Shown here in pieces: positions 31,208 through 32,375 of a stretch of 32,375 bases of DNA. The first letter of the stretch is position 1, and each line of letters opens with the position of its first letter. The notes below the pieces were generated by a model that made no database searches, had not been told where the DNA came from, and saw only the letters and a list, made by a program, of their open reading frames with translations. A program made the position numbers and the translations under genes. Where the stretch lies: the NCBI GenBank assembly GCA_016195405.1, contig JACPZP010000027.1, positions 1 to 32,375 of the forward strand, in the 5' to 3' direction. The stretch comes from Planctomycetota bacterium (GTDB taxonomy: Bacteria; Planctomycetota; Planctomycetia; Gemmatales; Gemmataceae).

Positions 31208-31996
31208 TCACTTTGACTTCTGAGGCGTGAGCGACTTGAAAAGCGAGCCCGCGGAGATGTTGCCCTTCCCTTCTTCGAGGGCGCGCGCGATGGCGCGATT
31301 GGCCTTTTCACGGACCTCGGCCTCGTGCCCTGTGAGCAGAGACTGCAGCACCCCTTTGAGGTCGTTGCCGATGTCGCGCGCTTTGTCTCCTTCCACCGAG
31401 GCGCCCAACCCGTATAGCGGTCTGACGCGCTGCAGCTCAAAGTCCTTGAGCAGAAGCTTTGCTTCGACGACTTTCGGCTCGACTTTGATTTCGGGCGGAA
31501 ACTTGCCGGCCTTGAGTTCGAGTCCGACTTCGAGTTCCAATCGTGCGGTAATCGTCGCTTTCGCTTGCGCCGAGAACCCAAACGTCGCCAGCCCCTTCTG
31601 CCAATGTTGCACGTCTTGTACGGCGTTGAAAGCCATGGTTGCGTCGAGGTGAACGCGATAGCCCTTACCGCTCTCGAGCTTTCTTAAGTCGCGAATCTGG
31701 ATGTCCAGGTCCTTGGCCGGATCGTCGAGCCAGGCCCAAACCTTCTTCCAGAGCCCGTGCGGCAACTCGTCGCGGTCGCCGACCTTAACATAGCTGCGCA
31801 AATTCGGCAGCCGGAGTTTGGCCGGGATCGGAATCGTCTTGCCCCAATCCGACTTGTCGACGAATTCCTTGGGCGCTTCCTTGACGACGATGGATTGAAC
31901 GAGTTTGGAAAGCTGCGAGTAGTCGGCGGGCGGTGGTTCCGAAGGTGTCTGTCCCAGCACGAAAATCGCAATCGAGCTGGCAAGATACTGCATCAT
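31208..31996 (-). CDS. Secreted protein of unknown function
   Basis: This is a 262-residue protein with a short hydrophobic N-terminus (MMQYLASSIAIFVLGQT) that is probably a signal peptide. I recognise no domain. The mature part has long stretches of alternating charged and hydrophobic residues that suggest beta strands (ATITARLELEVGLELKAG), then a helical C-terminus (KGVLQSLLTGHEAEVREKANRAIARALEEG). This layout could be an outer-membrane or periplasmic binding protein. GGAGG lies eight bases before the ATG at 31996. A second ATG follows directly and is possible. It lies between an EIIA-type gene and the fusion kinase, all on the minus strand. Whether they share a function is unknown. Confidence 0.75.
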   Translation of the reverse strand: MMQYLASSIAIFVLGQTPSEPPPADYSQLSKLVQSIVVKEAPKEFVDKSDWGKTIPIPAKLRLPNLRSYVKVGDRDELPHGLWKKVWAWLDDPAKDLDIQIRDLRKLESGKGYRVHLDATMAFNAVQDVQHWQKGLATFGFSAQAKATITARLELEVGLELKAGKFPPEIKVEPKVVEAKLLLKDFELQRVRPLYGLGASVEGDKARDIGNDLKGVLQSLLTGHEAEVREKANRAIARALEEGKGNISAGSLFKSLTPQKSK

Positions 31997-32083
31997 GTTG
32001 GGGTCCTCCCGATGTGTAGCTATATGACCGGTTTACGTTTCGCGCTCGCCGACATCTCTGGGAGCGCGAAACGCAAGCGATGG

Positions 32084-32374
32084 TCATTCCTCGACAAGCT
32101 CCCGTTCCGTCACCTCCAAGAGTCGCCAAGTCTCCGCGACCGTCTCGGTCGAACGTAAATCGTCCACGAAACCCGGTTTCAGGAGCATGCGCGACAATCG
32201 TGCGAGCACGCGCAAATGTGTGGCGTGATCGCGGCAAGAGACGAGGAAAAAGATGTCGCTGAGGGCGCCGAGCGGGGCGCCAAAGGGAATGCCACGGGTG
32301 GTCCGGGCGTAGGCGATGAGCGATTCGCCCAAAACGTGCGGCAGAGGCCGGCGCGGATGCGGTATCGCTACACC
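32084..32374 (-). CDS. PTS EIIA-type (nitrogen-regulatory-like) protein, N-terminus beyond window
   Basis: These are the C-terminal 96 residues of an EIIA-type phosphotransferase domain, cut by the right edge. The stretch GVAIPHPRRPLPHVLGE holds the phosphorylated histidine (His in AIPH), as in PtsN and mannitol/fructose EIIA domains. ARLSRMLLKPGFVDDLRS and FFLVSCRDHATHLRVLA are typical later parts of the fold. In planctomycetes such domains can be fused to a DNA-binding region, which cannot be tested here because that part is missing. The stop codon is at 32084-32086. The protein may report phosphotransferase or nitrogen status to a regulator. Confidence 0.85.
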   Translation of the reverse strand, partial: GVAIPHPRRPLPHVLGESLIAYARTTRGIPFGAPLGALSDIFFLVSCRDHATHLRVLARLSRMLLKPGFVDDLRSTETVAETWRLLEVTERELVEE

Positions 32375-32375
32375 C

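Overview
The window looks like chromosomal DNA of a planctomycete, most likely of the Gemmata/Zavarzinella type. The reasons are high GC, several large Hanks-type Ser/Thr kinases with a shared N-terminal extension, a DUF1559 domain, an ECF sigma factor beside kinases, a DUF1573 protein, a TPR/FG-GAP/UnbV giant and a neutral-ceramidase-like protein. This assignment is inference from gene content. No rRNA, tRNA, CRISPR array, transposase or integrase gene was seen.

Region 1 (1-9170) is a signalling island. Two closely related kinases on the minus strand (1-1266, cut by the window edge, and 6439-9120) enclose a plus-strand Zn-ribbon/kinase/TPR protein (1459-4263), an outer-membrane barrel protein (4626-5552) and an ECF sigma factor (5653-6432). 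The two outer kinases share about 345 colinear residues and also about 50 nt of leader directly upstream of their start codons. That points to a duplication that included the 5' untranslated region. The complete copy carries a Zn ribbon, a membrane segment and a DUF1559 domain that would lie outside the cytoplasm.

Region 2 (9343-12000) has two minus-strand genes: a zinc protease with a peptidoglycan-binding-like N-terminus and no signal peptide, and a membrane-anchored protein built of 47-residue repeats. Region 3 (12085-17935) pairs a Cys/Met-metabolism PLP enzyme with a nitrilase-family amidase in a likely operon. It converges on a 1209-residue TPR/FG-GAP/UnbV protein, and a perfect 27-bp inverted repeat fills the space between the two stop codons.

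Region 4 (18026-21870) is a run of plus-strand genes: a PfpI/DJ-1 protein that may be leaderless, a small Zn-ribbon membrane protein, a sugar-phosphate isomerase-like TIM barrel and a secreted ceramidase-like protein. After an 18-bp tandem array come a DUF1573 protein (minus) and a large anti-sigma-like membrane protein (plus). Region 5 (25624-28390) holds aroA and truA (minus), a REP-like palindrome next to a strong terminator, and a small secreted Pro/Gly/Tyr-rich protein. Region 6 (28671-32375) holds a three-way fusion of Ser/Thr kinase, response-regulator receiver and HD-GYP domain, a secreted protein of unknown function, and the C-terminal part of a PTS EIIA-type protein.

The strongest candidates for new biology are the kinase-REC-HD-GYP fusion, the duplicated kinase island with its conserved RNA leader, and the kinase with an exported DUF1559 domain.
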